A stretch of DNA of 64,000 bases, taken from assembly GCA_964463375.1 (NCBI GenBank), contig CAYXBQ010000001.1, positions 186,001 through 250,000 of the forward strand, read 5' to 3'. Below the pieces are notes generated by a model. That model was not told the DNA's origin, made no database searches, and saw nothing but the letters and a program-made list of their open reading frames with translations. The DNA is from UMGS1696 sp964463375. GTDB taxonomy: Bacteria; Bacillota; Clostridia; Oscillospirales; CAG-272. Made by a program: the position numbers and the translations under genes. Positions 17,961-26,929 of this stretch are shown here, one piece after another (the first letter of the stretch is position 1; each line of letters begins with the position of its first letter).

Positions 17961-17989
17961 TCGATTTTTTCGGGGAGATATGCTATAAT
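17961..17989 (+). promoter_or_regulatory. Extended -10 promoter for the solute-binding lipoprotein gene
   Basis: TCGATT, 17 bases, TATAAT, with TGC immediately before the TATAAT. The -10 lies 38 bases before the ATG at 18027. The -35 is poor, typical of extended -10 promoters. Confidence 0.5.
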
Positions 17990-18026
17990 GTAGATGCTAT
18001 TTTCTGATGGATCGGAGGCGATATAT

Positions 18027-19499
18027 ATGGATAAAAATCGTTCTGCTGTGGTGCTGCTGCTCTGTGCATTGCTACTCCAGGGATGCAGTCCGGCACCGGC
18101 GATAGAGGTCGAGGAGACCGGGGAGAGCGGACAGGACAGCACGGCTGTGGTAGAGACTACAGACGACACGGAAACGCAGGCGGATCTCTATGCGGCACTG
18201 CGGGAGGTGGATGCCGGTGGACAAACGGTCACCATGCTGCTGCGGGAGGAGTTTGCGTATGAATTTTGGGCGGAGGAAGCGACGGGTGAGGCCATCCAGG
18301 ACACGGTATACGCACGGGATCTGGCCACGGAGGAGCTACTCAATATTTCTCTAAGCTACAAGACCGTTCCCGGCTCGTTTTCCAAGCAGTCCCAGTTCAT
18401 TGGGGCGTTCACCGACAGTGTGCTTGCCAATGACATGAGCTATTCGATCGTGGCTTGTGCGGCAAACTATATGCTGCCACAGACGGCAAAAGGGTATTTC
18501 CGCAATCTGCTGTCCACCCCTTCCCTTTCTATGGATATGCCCTGGTATGCACAGAAGTATATTGCATCCATGACGGTGCAGGATCGGCTCTACCTGACGG
18601 CAGGATCGGCTTCTATGAATCTGCTAGAGAACATGTGTGTGCTGTTCTTCAACAAGGATCTGTTGGCAGATTTTGGATATGCGCTGCCCTATGAACAGGT
18701 ATGTGCGGGAGAATGGACCTTTGATGCCCTGCAAGCACTGGTCAAGGATGCCTATGTGGATACCAACGGGAACGGGACTGTTGATACGGAGGACACGCTG
18801 GGGTATTTGACCTATGGGAATATGATCAATGCACAGACGGTCAGCATGGGGCATGCCTATATTGCCACGGATGCACAGGGGATCCCTCGGTACACGGACA
18901 CGCTCAGCGAACGGTCTATCGATATCTATGATCGGGTGGCGACCTTTGTCAACGAGCTGGACGGCACGTATTTTTACAACGATACGGCCAATGATGCGCT
19001 GACGGCTACCGAAAATATGCTGGGGATCTGGCGGAGCGGGCAGGTATTGTTCTTCCCGCAGGTGCTTTCCACGGCGGCCAAAATGCGGGAGGATGAATTC
19101 GATTTCGGGATCCTGCCTTTGCCCAAATACGACACGGCACAGGACTCCTATGCCACCTTTGTGTTAGAAAACGTGACGGTGCTGGGGATCCCGGTATACC
19201 AGACGGAACCGATCGCCGGGCAGACGCTGGAGGCACTGTCTATCTATGGATACACCACCCTGTCGCCGGTGTACTACGATGTGGTGCTCAAGGAAAAATA
19301 TTCCCGGGATGCGGACACCAAGACCATGTTGGATCTGATCCGGGAGGCCGTGACCTTTGAGTATCCGCTGAACACCCAATTTATGGCAAACTGCATCAAA
19401 AACAACAGTCCGCTGGTATCCACCTTCGAAAAAGAACAAAAGAGCCTTGCCAACCAATTTGATGCCATCGTGACCGGCTGGTTGGCATTGGAGCCTTGA
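18027..19499 (+). CDS. Extracellular solute-binding lipoprotein, sugar-type
   Basis: Secreted lipoprotein of 490 residues: a short signal peptide ending in the lipobox LLQGC (lipidation Cys about residue 18), an acidic linker, then a periplasmic-binding-protein-like fold. It resembles family 1 sugar-binding proteins and is clearly paralogous to the lipoprotein at 45789-47237 (shared segments such as EATGEA, LATEE and FNK). A D-T-N-G-N-G-T-V-D-T-E-D loop looks like an EF-hand calcium site. GGAGG precedes the ATG at 18027; the earlier in-frame ATG lacks one. No ABC permease or ATPase is adjacent, so its transporter partner lies elsewhere or is shared. Confidence 0.8.
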   Translation: MDKNRSAVVLLLCALLLQGCSPAPAIEVEETGESGQDSTAVVETTDDTETQADLYAALREVDAGGQTVTMLLREEFAYEFWAEEATGEAIQDTVYARDLATEELLNISLSYKTVPGSFSKQSQFIGAFTDSVLANDMSYSIVACAANYMLPQTAKGYFRNLLSTPSLSMDMPWYAQKYIASMTVQDRLYLTAGSASMNLLENMCVLFFNKDLLADFGYALPYEQVCAGEWTFDALQALVKDAYVDTNGNGTVDTEDTLGYLTYGNMINAQTVSMGHAYIATDAQGIPRYTDTLSERSIDIYDRVATFVNELDGTYFYNDTANDALTATENMLGIWRSGQVLFFPQVLSTAAKMREDEFDFGILPLPKYDTAQDSYATFVLENVTVLGIPVYQTEPIAGQTLEALSIYGYTTLSPVYYDVVLKEKYSRDADTKTMLDLIREAVTFEYPLNTQFMANCIKNNSPLVSTFEKEQKSLANQFDAIVTGWLALEP

Positions 19500-19514
19500 G
19501 GAGAAGAAACAAAC

Positions 19515-20816
19515 ATGGAGATCACATATACAAAAGAGATTCCGGTACGGTATACGACAGATGTACTGGTGGCTGGCGGTGGCCCATCGGGGGTGGCTGC
19601 GGCGGTGCTCTGTGCACGGGTACAAAAGGATTGGGGCGACCGGGTCCTGCTATTGGAGCAGTCGGGCACCTTTGGCGGTTCCAGCACCTTAGCCGGGGTA
19701 CCGGAGCTGATGAATTTCGACGATGGGAAAAACTTTTTGGCAAAAGGGTTTGGGGAGGAGATCTACACGTCTCTGTATGGGGATTGTCCCCTGGATCGCA
19801 GCTGGCCTACGGTACAGCCCGCCCGGCTCAAGGTGCTCTATGATCGCTTGATGGAGGAAAGCGGGGCGGCGTTCCATTTCTACAGCCGGATCGTGGATGT
19901 GGTCATGGCAGACGGGCGCATTACCTATGTGATCGTGTCGGCACCGGAAGGACTGTATGCCATCCAAACCAAGGTGGTCATCGACTGTACGGGAAGCGGG
20001 GCGGTCTGTGCGCTGGCGGGCTGCGACTATGCCTATGGCGATGCAAACGGCAGCACCATGTCAGCGACCCTGTGCAGCACCTGGGGTGGCGTGGATTTCT
20101 CTCGCAAGAACAATGACGGTGCGTACATCCATCGTGCCTTGCAGGACGGTGTTTTGACCCAATACGATCTGCTGCTGCCGGGGATCAAGCCGACCTTCCC
20201 GGCGGTGGGCGTTGGTGGCGGCAATGTGGGACACTGCTTTGGGGTGCGGGACATCGACACAGAGTCGATCACGGCGGCCATGGTGGAGGGTCGGCGGCGG
20301 CTGGAGGAATACCAGGTGTACTACAATCGCTATGTGCCCGGCTGTGAGCATGCGGTGCTGCTGGACTCTGCGCCCTATTTGGGGATCCGGGAGTCTCGAC
20401 GTATCTGCTGTGTGGAGACCCTTTCGGAAAGCGATTTCTATGACCAGAGCGTCAAGCCCAACGAGATCGGGCGTTACTCCTATCCCATCGACATCCATCC
20501 GGTGACAGCCGATGCCACGGGCATGCAGGGTTTTAGCAAGCATGTTTCCTGCCGACACGATGTGGGGGAATCCTACAGCATCCCCTATGGCTGTCTGGTG
20601 CCGAAGGATGCACGCAATCTGCTGGTGGCGGGGCGCTGTGTGGGTACTGACCAGGCCATGCAGGCTTCGATCCGGGTCATTCCCGGCTGCTACATCACGG
20701 GACAGGCGGCTGGTGTTGCGGCGGCACTCAGTGTACATACGCAGGTAGATCCGGCGGCTGTGGATGTGGGGACACTGCGGGCTTTGTTGGCTGACTACTG
20801 CTCTATGCGGATCTGA
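19515..20816 (+). CDS. FAD-dependent oxidoreductase (FAD_oxidored family)
   Basis: Predicted flavoprotein of 433 residues. A Rossmann FAD site lies near the N-terminus (VLVAGGGPSGVAAA), with the second-strand acid in LLLEQSGTFGG, a DCTGSGAVCALAG segment mid-protein, and a C-terminal NLLVAGRCVGTDQAMQASIR motif typical of the FAD_oxidored family found beside carbohydrate genes in gut Clostridia. The substrate is unknown. It starts 15 bp after the lipoprotein stop (GAGGAG site) and 15 bp before the AraC gene, so the three form an operon. Confidence 0.8.
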   Translation: MEITYTKEIPVRYTTDVLVAGGGPSGVAAAVLCARVQKDWGDRVLLLEQSGTFGGSSTLAGVPELMNFDDGKNFLAKGFGEEIYTSLYGDCPLDRSWPTVQPARLKVLYDRLMEESGAAFHFYSRIVDVVMADGRITYVIVSAPEGLYAIQTKVVIDCTGSGAVCALAGCDYAYGDANGSTMSATLCSTWGGVDFSRKNNDGAYIHRALQDGVLTQYDLLLPGIKPTFPAVGVGGGNVGHCFGVRDIDTESITAAMVEGRRRLEEYQVYYNRYVPGCEHAVLLDSAPYLGIRESRRICCVETLSESDFYDQSVKPNEIGRYSYPIDIHPVTADATGMQGFSKHVSCRHDVGESYSIPYGCLVPKDARNLLVAGRCVGTDQAMQASIRVIPGCYITGQAAGVAAALSVHTQVDPAAVDVGTLRALLADYCSMRI

Positions 20817-20831
20817 TGTGAGGAAGGTGCC

Positions 20832-21737
20832 ATGTATACCACCATGACGACGGTTTACTCCATGGAACCCGGTGTCGGCAACCGCATTTGCAATTTTGTC
20901 CGGCAGAGCACGCCACAGGGGATCGTGGAGCAGCTACACACCCATGCCTATATCAAGGTGATGCACATCACGGGCGGCAAGGCAGAGTGGGTCGTGAATG
21001 ACACCTGCCATATTTTGGAAAAAGGGACCTTTGTGATCCTGAACGACACCGAGCTGCGGGGGATCCGTAGTGTATGTTCGCCGGAGCCGTTGACGTTGGA
21101 ATGGATCCAGTTCCAGCCGCTGACGATCTTTTCCCAGATGCCCGTGGATGCCTGTACACGTCTTTGCAGCATTTTCTATCTGCGGCCGCCGGGCTTCTCG
21201 AACCGGATCCTACCGGGGTCACCCTACAGCGATGCCATTGCCGATGCTTTTGCTATGCTGGCTAAGGATGCGGAGACACCGGATGTATTGCAGGACGATG
21301 CCGTGATCGGGGATCTGTACGGGCTTTTGGTCCAGATCAGTCGGCACTATATCGCCGTGCTGGGGGCGGATTTTCTGCACAACAAAATGGCCTCTGCACG
21401 AAACTTCCAGAAATTGGCAGAGGCGATCCGTTACATCGGTCTACACTATCCGGAGGACATCACGGAACAGGAGGTCGCCACACATTTGCAGCTTTCTCAC
21501 AGCTATTTCTCCCGCTTGTTCCAGGCCTGCTATGGTATCCCCTTTCGGTCGTATCTGCGGCAATATCGCATGGAAAAAACGCTGGCGTTGCTGCGTACCT
21601 CCCGTGATCCGGGCATGACGGTGTTGGATGCGGCGATGGCTTGCGGGTTCAGCAGTGCGTCCGGGTTCTACAAATGCCTACGTAGTCTCTATGGAACAGG
21701 CAGTGTGAAGGAGCTGCTGCGGGAGGAGGAGCCATAA
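20832..21737 (+). CDS. AraC-family transcriptional regulator
   Basis: Transcription factor, 301 residues. The N-terminal half is a cupin-like effector domain (QLHTHAYIKVMHITGG); the C-terminal about 100 residues carry two helix-turn-helix units, including HLQLSHSYFSRLFQACYG and the MACGFSSASGFYKCLRSLYG motif typical of AraC/XylS proteins. Context suggests that it senses a sugar and controls this cluster, perhaps the fucosidase gene that follows under its own promoter. Confidence 0.88.
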   Translation: MYTTMTTVYSMEPGVGNRICNFVRQSTPQGIVEQLHTHAYIKVMHITGGKAEWVVNDTCHILEKGTFVILNDTELRGIRSVCSPEPLTLEWIQFQPLTIFSQMPVDACTRLCSIFYLRPPGFSNRILPGSPYSDAIADAFAMLAKDAETPDVLQDDAVIGDLYGLLVQISRHYIAVLGADFLHNKMASARNFQKLAEAIRYIGLHYPEDITEQEVATHLQLSHSYFSRLFQACYGIPFRSYLRQYRMEKTLALLRTSRDPGMTVLDAAMACGFSSASGFYKCLRSLYGTGSVKELLREEEP

Positions 21738-21765
21738 TTCCCCACAGCAAAATCCACCAAACCCA

Positions 21766-21794
21766 TTGCTTTTCTTCGCCATTCATGGTATAAT
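21766..21794 (+). promoter_or_regulatory. Promoter of the GH29 fucosidase gene
   Basis: TTGCTT, 17 bases, TATAAT, with the extended -10 TGG. It lies 28 bases after the AraC stop and 55 bases before the fucosidase ATG, so that gene can be expressed separately from the regulator. Confidence 0.6.
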
Positions 21795-21849
21795 ACAGAA
21801 AATCCCCCATATATGGTATATGGGTATATGGGCAGATCGGAGGTCACGT

Positions 21850-22812
21850 ATGACAAACAAAGAATGGTTCAAACAGGCAAAATTTGGGATGATGATCCAC
21901 TGGGGGCTGTATTCCCTGCCGGCCGGTGAATGGCGAGGCAAGCGGATGGTAGACATTGGCGAATGGGCGCAGGCCTATTTCCGGATCCCCAATGCGGAAT
22001 ACCACAAGCTGGCCGGGATCTTCAATCCCATTCTGTTCGATGCAGAGGAATGGGTGAAGCTGGCGAAGGATGCCGGGATGCAGTACATGGTCTTCACCTC
22101 CAAGCACCACGAGGGCTTTGCTATGTATCACTCCAAGGTGTCTAAATTCAATATCGTGGATGCAACGCCCTTTGGCAGAGACGTTCTGGCGGAGCTGGCA
22201 GAGGCTTGCTACAAGCATGACATGAAGTTAGGGCTGTACTACTCTCAGGACATCGACTGGAGCGAGCCCAATGGCGGTGGCTACAAGAACGGCAAGACCT
22301 GGTGTGGCGGTAAGGCGTATTGGACCAACAACTGGGACTTCCCGGATGATGAACACAAGAACTACACCCAGTGCTTCGAGGACAAGATCAAGCCCCAGGT
22401 GAAGGAAATTTTGACCGGCTATGGCGACATCTGCCTGATCTGGTTCGACACGCCCGGTACCATTTCGCCGGAGCAGTCGGAGGAGCTGTTCCAGCTGGTG
22501 AAGCACTATCAGCCCAACTGTCTGGTGAACTCTCGGATCGGCAATGGGCGGGGGGACTATGGTTCTGCCGGGGACAACGAGATCCCCGACGACGACAAGG
22601 GCGATATGCTCTATGAGACCCCGGCCACCCTCAACGACACCTGGGGGTACAAGTCCTACGACAACAACTGGAAGGATGCCGGCACTGTAAAGCAGATCAA
22701 GAATCACCTGAACGAGCGGGGGATCAACTACCTGTTGAACGTGGGTCCCGACTATCTGGGACGGATCCCCGGGCCTGCCATCGATATTCTCCGGGAAGTG
22801 GGACAGGGCTGA
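21850..22812 (+). CDS. GH29 alpha-L-fucosidase (catalytic domain only)
   Basis: Glycoside hydrolase of 320 residues. GH29 signatures include FGMMIHWGLYSLPAGEW near the start, YMVFTSKHHEGFAMYHS near residue 80 and LIWFD at 196-200, where D200 is the likely nucleophile. It lacks the C-terminal beta-sandwich of many fucosidases, and no signal peptide is seen, so it is probably cytoplasmic and acts on imported fucosylated oligosaccharides. GGAGG at 21839-21843 fixes the start at 21850. The acid/base residue cannot be assigned by eye. Confidence 0.85.
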   Translation: MTNKEWFKQAKFGMMIHWGLYSLPAGEWRGKRMVDIGEWAQAYFRIPNAEYHKLAGIFNPILFDAEEWVKLAKDAGMQYMVFTSKHHEGFAMYHSKVSKFNIVDATPFGRDVLAELAEACYKHDMKLGLYYSQDIDWSEPNGGGYKNGKTWCGGKAYWTNNWDFPDDEHKNYTQCFEDKIKPQVKEILTGYGDICLIWFDTPGTISPEQSEELFQLVKHYQPNCLVNSRIGNGRGDYGSAGDNEIPDDDKGDMLYETPATLNDTWGYKSYDNNWKDAGTVKQIKNHLNERGINYLLNVGPDYLGRIPGPAIDILREVGQG

Positions 22813-22829
22813 GTTTTGGTATTTGCAAG

Positions 22830-22859
22830 GAAGGATGCGTTTTGCGTCCTTCTTTTTTT
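22830..22859 (+). terminator. Terminator after the fucosidase gene
   Basis: Stem GAAGGATGC (22830-22838) with GCGTCCTTC (22844-22852, one G-T pair), a 5-base loop, and a T run at 22853-22859. Confidence 0.85.
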
Positions 22860-22927
22860 GCGGCTCTGCTCACGAATGAACTTTGTACAAAATTTTTATT
22901 TTTCTCAAATTTGTATGCAAATCAAAC

Positions 22928-22958
22928 GCCCTTGACAAAATACACTTCTGCCAAGGGC
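22928..22958 (-). terminator. Possible weak terminator for the GH43 gene
   Basis: A perfect 7-bp inverted repeat (GCCCTTG at 22928-22934, CAAGGGC at 22952-22958) with a 17-base loop lies downstream of the GH43 stop on the minus strand. Only a broken T tract follows, so the call is weak. Confidence 0.35.
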
Positions 22959-22994
22959 GAAATACGACGTTCTATTATTTTGCCAACAGACCGT

Positions 22995-24251
22995 CTACGA
23001 ATTACGGGAATGGGCAAACACAAAGTCTGCTACTGCTGCGTTGGTGAAGCTGCCGTAGAAACAGAGTGTCAGCGTGTGGTCTCCGGTGAGGGGCGGGATG
23101 GGGGCGGATATGTTGGTCTCGTCTGCGGGCACCTGCAATTCCCCGTGGTATCGGCCATCGATGTACAGCTCGACTCGACAATCGTCGTTGGCTTGCATAT
23201 GGATGGAAAAGGTGTCTTCGCCCCGGAAGGTCAGGTAGCGGTAGGTGGCGGTATCGCCGTCCTGCACGGCTGTCAGCGTCAGTGGGTATGGGTCTGCTGT
23301 ATCGCAGGTGACACGGACGCTGCCGGTCAGTGCGCAGGCTATGGCTGCCGGGATCCTTTCGCTGGCGGGGATGGTTTTGCCGGGGCCGGCTGTGGTTTGA
23401 ACGACTTCGGCGATGGAACCGTCTTCGTTAAAATAGATGGGTTCGGCACAGACCTGGCGAGAGAATTCGGTGCCGTGGGTGGAGCGGTGGTAGAACACGT
23501 ACCATTGCTCCCGGAAGCACACCATGGAGCCGTGGTCGTTCCACACGTGGGGGTCGCAGCCGAAATTGTCGATGATCACGCCGCCATACCGAAAGCCGGT
23601 GGTGGGATGATCCGATACAGCATAGCCCAGGCAGGTGGGACGATTGCCGTGGCGGTGGGTATCGGCGAAAAGGAAATAGTACTTGCCGTTGTGCTTTTTG
23701 ACCGAGCTACCTTCGTGGAACTCGTGCTCCGCTACGGTCAGGGGCTGGGTGATGGTGGCGGGATCGATCTCTACCATATTGTCCCGGAGGCGGGCGGCCT
23801 TTCCCCAGGTCAGCTGTCCCCAATACAGGTAGGCTTTGCCATCGTCGTCTATGAGCACGGCGGGATCGATGCCCTGCACGCCCTGTAGCTGGCCAACATC
23901 CTGAAAGGGGCCTGTGGGGCTTTGGGACTTTGCCACGCCGCAGCGGCCGTCGGGAACGCAGTAGTAGAGGTAGTACCAGCCGTCTCGGTAGGCGCAATCG
24001 GGGGCATACAGGGCACCGCAATCCTTGGCCCAGGTGGTATCTGCTAAGGAAAAGGCGACGCCGTGGTCGATCCAGTGGAGCATATCGTCGGAGGAAAATA
24101 CGTGGTACACATCGCTGCAATAGCGGCGTTCTCCGGCTATATCGTAGGAGCCGTAGAGGTAGATGCGGCCATCTGCCCACACGTGCGCTTCTACGTCGGG
24201 GACAAAGGCGGTGGGGGGCAGGAGGGGATTGTGGGCGTATCGTTCGAGCAT
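22995..24251 (-). CDS. GH43-family glycosidase with C-terminal carbohydrate-binding-like domain
   Basis: Five-bladed beta-propeller glycosidase (arabinofuranosidase/xylosidase group), 418 residues. The three expected catalytic acids are visible: D19 in PDVEAHVW (base), D128 in QGIDPAVL (pKa modulator) and E179 in FHEGSS (acid). After the propeller, about residues 300-418 form a beta-sandwich resembling CBM6. There is no signal peptide, so it is likely intracellular. It is convergent with the fucosidase gene and has its own promoter; the exact pentose specificity is unknown. Confidence 0.85.
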   Translation of the reverse strand: MLERYAHNPLLPPTAFVPDVEAHVWADGRIYLYGSYDIAGERRYCSDVYHVFSSDDMLHWIDHGVAFSLADTTWAKDCGALYAPDCAYRDGWYYLYYCVPDGRCGVAKSQSPTGPFQDVGQLQGVQGIDPAVLIDDDGKAYLYWGQLTWGKAARLRDNMVEIDPATITQPLTVAEHEFHEGSSVKKHNGKYYFLFADTHRHGNRPTCLGYAVSDHPTTGFRYGGVIIDNFGCDPHVWNDHGSMVCFREQWYVFYHRSTHGTEFSRQVCAEPIYFNEDGSIAEVVQTTAGPGKTIPASERIPAAIACALTGSVRVTCDTADPYPLTLTAVQDGDTATYRYLTFRGEDTFSIHMQANDDCRVELYIDGRYHGELQVPADETNISAPIPPLTGDHTLTLCFYGSFTNAAVADFVFAHSRNS

Positions 24252-24294
24252 GGTTGGGTCTCCTTGTGGTTTTTGTTATGTAGCCTTGACCTAT

Positions 24295-24323
24295 AGTATA
24301 GCACGATATTGTCTGTTTTTCTA
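24295..24323 (-). promoter_or_regulatory. Possible promoter of the GH43 gene
   Basis: On the minus strand TATACT with the extended -10 TGC, preceded at 17 bases by a poor -35 (TAGAAA). The -10 is 44 bases before the GH43 start. Confidence 0.4.
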
Positions 24324-24369
24324 TGGGGAACTTGCGGTGACTATGGACAAAACTTGCTTTTTGTGGTGC

Positions 24370-24401
24370 AAAAAAGAACAGCGGTACGAATACCACTGTC
24401 C
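24370..24401 (-). terminator. Terminator of the SLH surface-protein gene
   Basis: On the minus strand an 11-bp stem (24391-24401 with 24376-24386, two G-T pairs) closes a TTCG tetraloop and is followed by six T. It begins 14 bases after the stop codon. Confidence 0.88.
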
Positions 24402-24414
24402 TTTTGTCTTTTCG

Positions 24415-26769
24415 TTATGCGCCATAGAAGCCAAGCAGTACCATGGCTACCAGGGCACGGGTTGCGTTATCCTGGGGCAGAAGATTGCTGTCGATGCTGT
24501 CGAACAGACCGGTACCGCAGGCCCACTGCATGGCGGGGATGGCGTATTCGGCGATGTCGGCGAAATCTTCGTAGGAGAGAATATTCGTGTCTTCGCCTTC
24601 GCTTACGTCATAGCCTAAGAAGGTGGCGTAGCGGTAGAAGATCGTCACCAGCTGTTCTCGGGTGAGGGCGGCATCCGGGGCAAATTCGGTCTCTGTCATG
24701 CCGTTGACAAGGCCAATGGACTTAGCCCAAACGACTGCGTTGTGATACCATGCGTCAGCGGCTACGTCGGTGAAGGGGTTTGCTTCGTCCATCACAGGCG
24801 CACCGGCGGCACGATACAGCACCGTTACCAGCATGCCACGGGTCAGACCTTCGTTTGGTGCAAAGGTATTGTCGGACATGCCGTTCATGTAGCCGTTTTC
24901 GTAGGCGAATTTGATAGCTTCGTAGAATGCATCGGTTTCGGATACATCGGAGAAGGGATTGTTCCACGGTTCGACGGGTGCTTCGGGTTCGGTCTCAGTC
25001 GGTTCGGTTTCCGTGGGTTCCTCAACCGGTTCTTCCACTTCTGTAGGTTCTTCTACTTCATCCTTCTTTTTGTTGGCTTCAACGATCTTGTCGATCAGCT
25101 CCCATTCCTGCCACGTGGGCAAAAGTGCGCTGGACTGGATCGACCATCTTGCGTATACCGTGGTGTCCGCTTCGAATACCGTTTCGGTGGTCACCTGTGC
25201 GCCGTCCTTGGTGAACCAGCCTTGGAAGTTGTAGTCTCGTCTGGTGGGCGTGGGCAGACTTGTCAGCTTGCCGTTGGCGGCGTTGACGGTCATAGCTTTG
25301 GGCGTTACGGAGCCGCCGTTTGCGTCAAAGGTCACGGTCGAATGGTACTGCTTGTCACCGCAGGGGCAATAGCCGTTCTCGTCATAGGTGTGATTGTTCG
25401 GGTCTATTTCGCCATAGGGCTGGTCACAAAAGTCGCAGATGGCCGGGGACTGGCAGGTGGCAGTACCGCCGGTGTGGCCGTTGCAGTCCCAGGTGGCGGT
25501 CAGGGTGATGCTTTCCGTGAGGACTGTGTCAAAATCCCATGGGGTGTTGCCGTTGTACCAGGTGTTAAAGGTACATCCATTCTTTTCGGGGTCGGCAGGC
25601 TTTTGGGCTTTTTGACCCTTGAGAATGTGCTGGGGGCCTACGGAAGTGCCGCCGTTTGTTTGGAAGGTCACGGTGTAGGGGCAGGCTTTGTCTTCGATGG
25701 ATATACCTCCATCACGTATGATCATACCATTGAAGGTAGTGTAGTCGATTGCATCATCGTGTCTGGTGATGATTACAGGAAATCTAGGATCCAAAAAACC
25801 TGTCAGATATACATCACCGTTTATCACACCACCGTCTGCATACATTGTCATGTCATGAAGTATCACAGTGCCTTTATTACCATACGTTTCGTTTCGGCCA
25901 TAACAATTCTGAATACATGCATTGCCGGATATGGTGAAGACAGAAACTTCACTTGCATTCATTACACCATATCCCTCGTAGTTTGCGTCACATTTTTGGA
26001 TCGTGCCACCGTTCATAGTGAAAGTACCGTAATTGCCTACACCACCACCGCCGGCCGTAGCTGAGCAGGTATCGATGGAGCCACCGTTCATGATGAAGTT
26101 ACTTTTATTAGATACACCACCGCCGTACCCAGCTGAACAGGTATCAATGGAGCCACCGTTCATGGTGAAGGTGCCTACATTGTATACGCCGCCGCCGAAG
26201 CTCTCCACATATGAAACATCACATGGCAGCTCACAACCCTTGATCGTGCCGCCGTTCATGATGAAGGTGCCTTCGTTGTATACGCCACCGCCGTAATAGT
26301 AAGTATAAGTAACGGAACTATATTCTTCTACCACTTCCAACCCAGTGCCGCCGGTGATGGTGCCGGTTTTGGTGGTGCTGGAGTCGTTCAGGGTCAGGGT
26401 CGCACCGGTGTTGACGTGGATCACGCTGCCGGGGACTTTGCCGGCGTAGGTCAGGGTGTGGCCGTTCAGGTCTATGGTGGTGTCGCCGGTGATCTGCAGG
26501 GTCTCGGTGATGGTGAGATCCTCCGTCAGCACCATGGTGGTGGAGTTGCCGCCCAGGGTATATTTGATCAGACCGGCTTCCTCCAACGGTTGCCACGGTG
26601 CAGGATCGGGTATTTCGCCGGTACCGGTGATGGTCAGGATACCATCGGGTGTGAGCCGCCAGGTGATGTTGTCACCGCAGGTGCCGGACTCCGCTGCGTA
26701 GGCCGTCACTGTCAGCAGCAGCACCGTCATGCATACGGCAAACAGGATGCCAAAATATCGCTTTTTCAT
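24415..26769 (-). CDS. Secreted SLH-domain surface protein with beta-helix and Listeria-Bacteroides repeats
   Basis: Cell-surface protein of 784 residues. Layout: signal peptide 1-25 (cut near TAYA|AE), a CGDNITWRL..GTLTITGTGEI-like leader common in Clostridial surface proteins, a right-handed beta-helix region with four copies of GGGVxNxGTFxMNGGxI, two Flg_new/InlB B-type repeats (VTFQTNGG and VTFDANGG), an E/P/T-rich linker, and three C-terminal SLH domains (NPFSDV, NPFTDV and a third degenerate one) that anchor to wall polymers. The start at 26769 has AGGAG upstream; the in-frame extension to 26955 crosses the promoter. The ligand is unknown; adhesion or glycan binding is a guess. Confidence 0.85.
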   Translation of the reverse strand: MKKRYFGILFAVCMTVLLLTVTAYAAESGTCGDNITWRLTPDGILTITGTGEIPDPAPWQPLEEAGLIKYTLGGNSTTMVLTEDLTITETLQITGDTTIDLNGHTLTYAGKVPGSVIHVNTGATLTLNDSSTTKTGTITGGTGLEVVEEYSSVTYTYYYGGGVYNEGTFIMNGGTIKGCELPCDVSYVESFGGGVYNVGTFTMNGGSIDTCSAGYGGGVSNKSNFIMNGGSIDTCSATAGGGGVGNYGTFTMNGGTIQKCDANYEGYGVMNASEVSVFTISGNACIQNCYGRNETYGNKGTVILHDMTMYADGGVINGDVYLTGFLDPRFPVIITRHDDAIDYTTFNGMIIRDGGISIEDKACPYTVTFQTNGGTSVGPQHILKGQKAQKPADPEKNGCTFNTWYNGNTPWDFDTVLTESITLTATWDCNGHTGGTATCQSPAICDFCDQPYGEIDPNNHTYDENGYCPCGDKQYHSTVTFDANGGSVTPKAMTVNAANGKLTSLPTPTRRDYNFQGWFTKDGAQVTTETVFEADTTVYARWSIQSSALLPTWQEWELIDKIVEANKKKDEVEEPTEVEEPVEEPTETEPTETEPEAPVEPWNNPFSDVSETDAFYEAIKFAYENGYMNGMSDNTFAPNEGLTRGMLVTVLYRAAGAPVMDEANPFTDVAADAWYHNAVVWAKSIGLVNGMTETEFAPDAALTREQLVTIFYRYATFLGYDVSEGEDTNILSYEDFADIAEYAIPAMQWACGTGLFDSIDSNLLPQDNATRALVAMVLLGFYGA

Positions 26770-26835
26770 ATTTTTCACTCCTTTATCGTCACACCTGTTT
26801 TTTGGTCCTTTGCATGGTGTGGATAACATACATTT

Positions 26836-26864
26836 ATTATACACGATTCCCAACGAAATTGCAA
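26836..26864 (-). promoter_or_regulatory. Promoter of the SLH surface-protein gene
   Basis: On the minus strand TTGCAA, 17 bases, TATAAT. The -10 lies about 67 bases before the ATG at 26769. The same TTGCAA -35 occurs at 35652-35657 and 53334-53339. Confidence 0.65.
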
Positions 26865-26888
26865 TAGGAAAACGGAAATTTTTGCAAG

Positions 26889-26925
26889 AAAAAAGACACA
26901 GGGCATGTGCGCATGGTGACCTGTG
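26889..26925 (-). terminator. Terminator of the heavy-metal ATPase operon
   Basis: On the minus strand CACAGG (26920-26925) pairs with CCTGTG (26897-26902) around a GC-rich loop that can itself pair, followed by a run of six T (26889-26894). Confidence 0.6.
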
Positions 26926-26929
26926 CCTT

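Noticed and set aside
24742..26064. A 440-codon plus-strand frame opposite the SLH surface protein
   Set aside because: Gly/Val-rich antisense shadow of repetitive coding sequence; no promoter or ribosome site.
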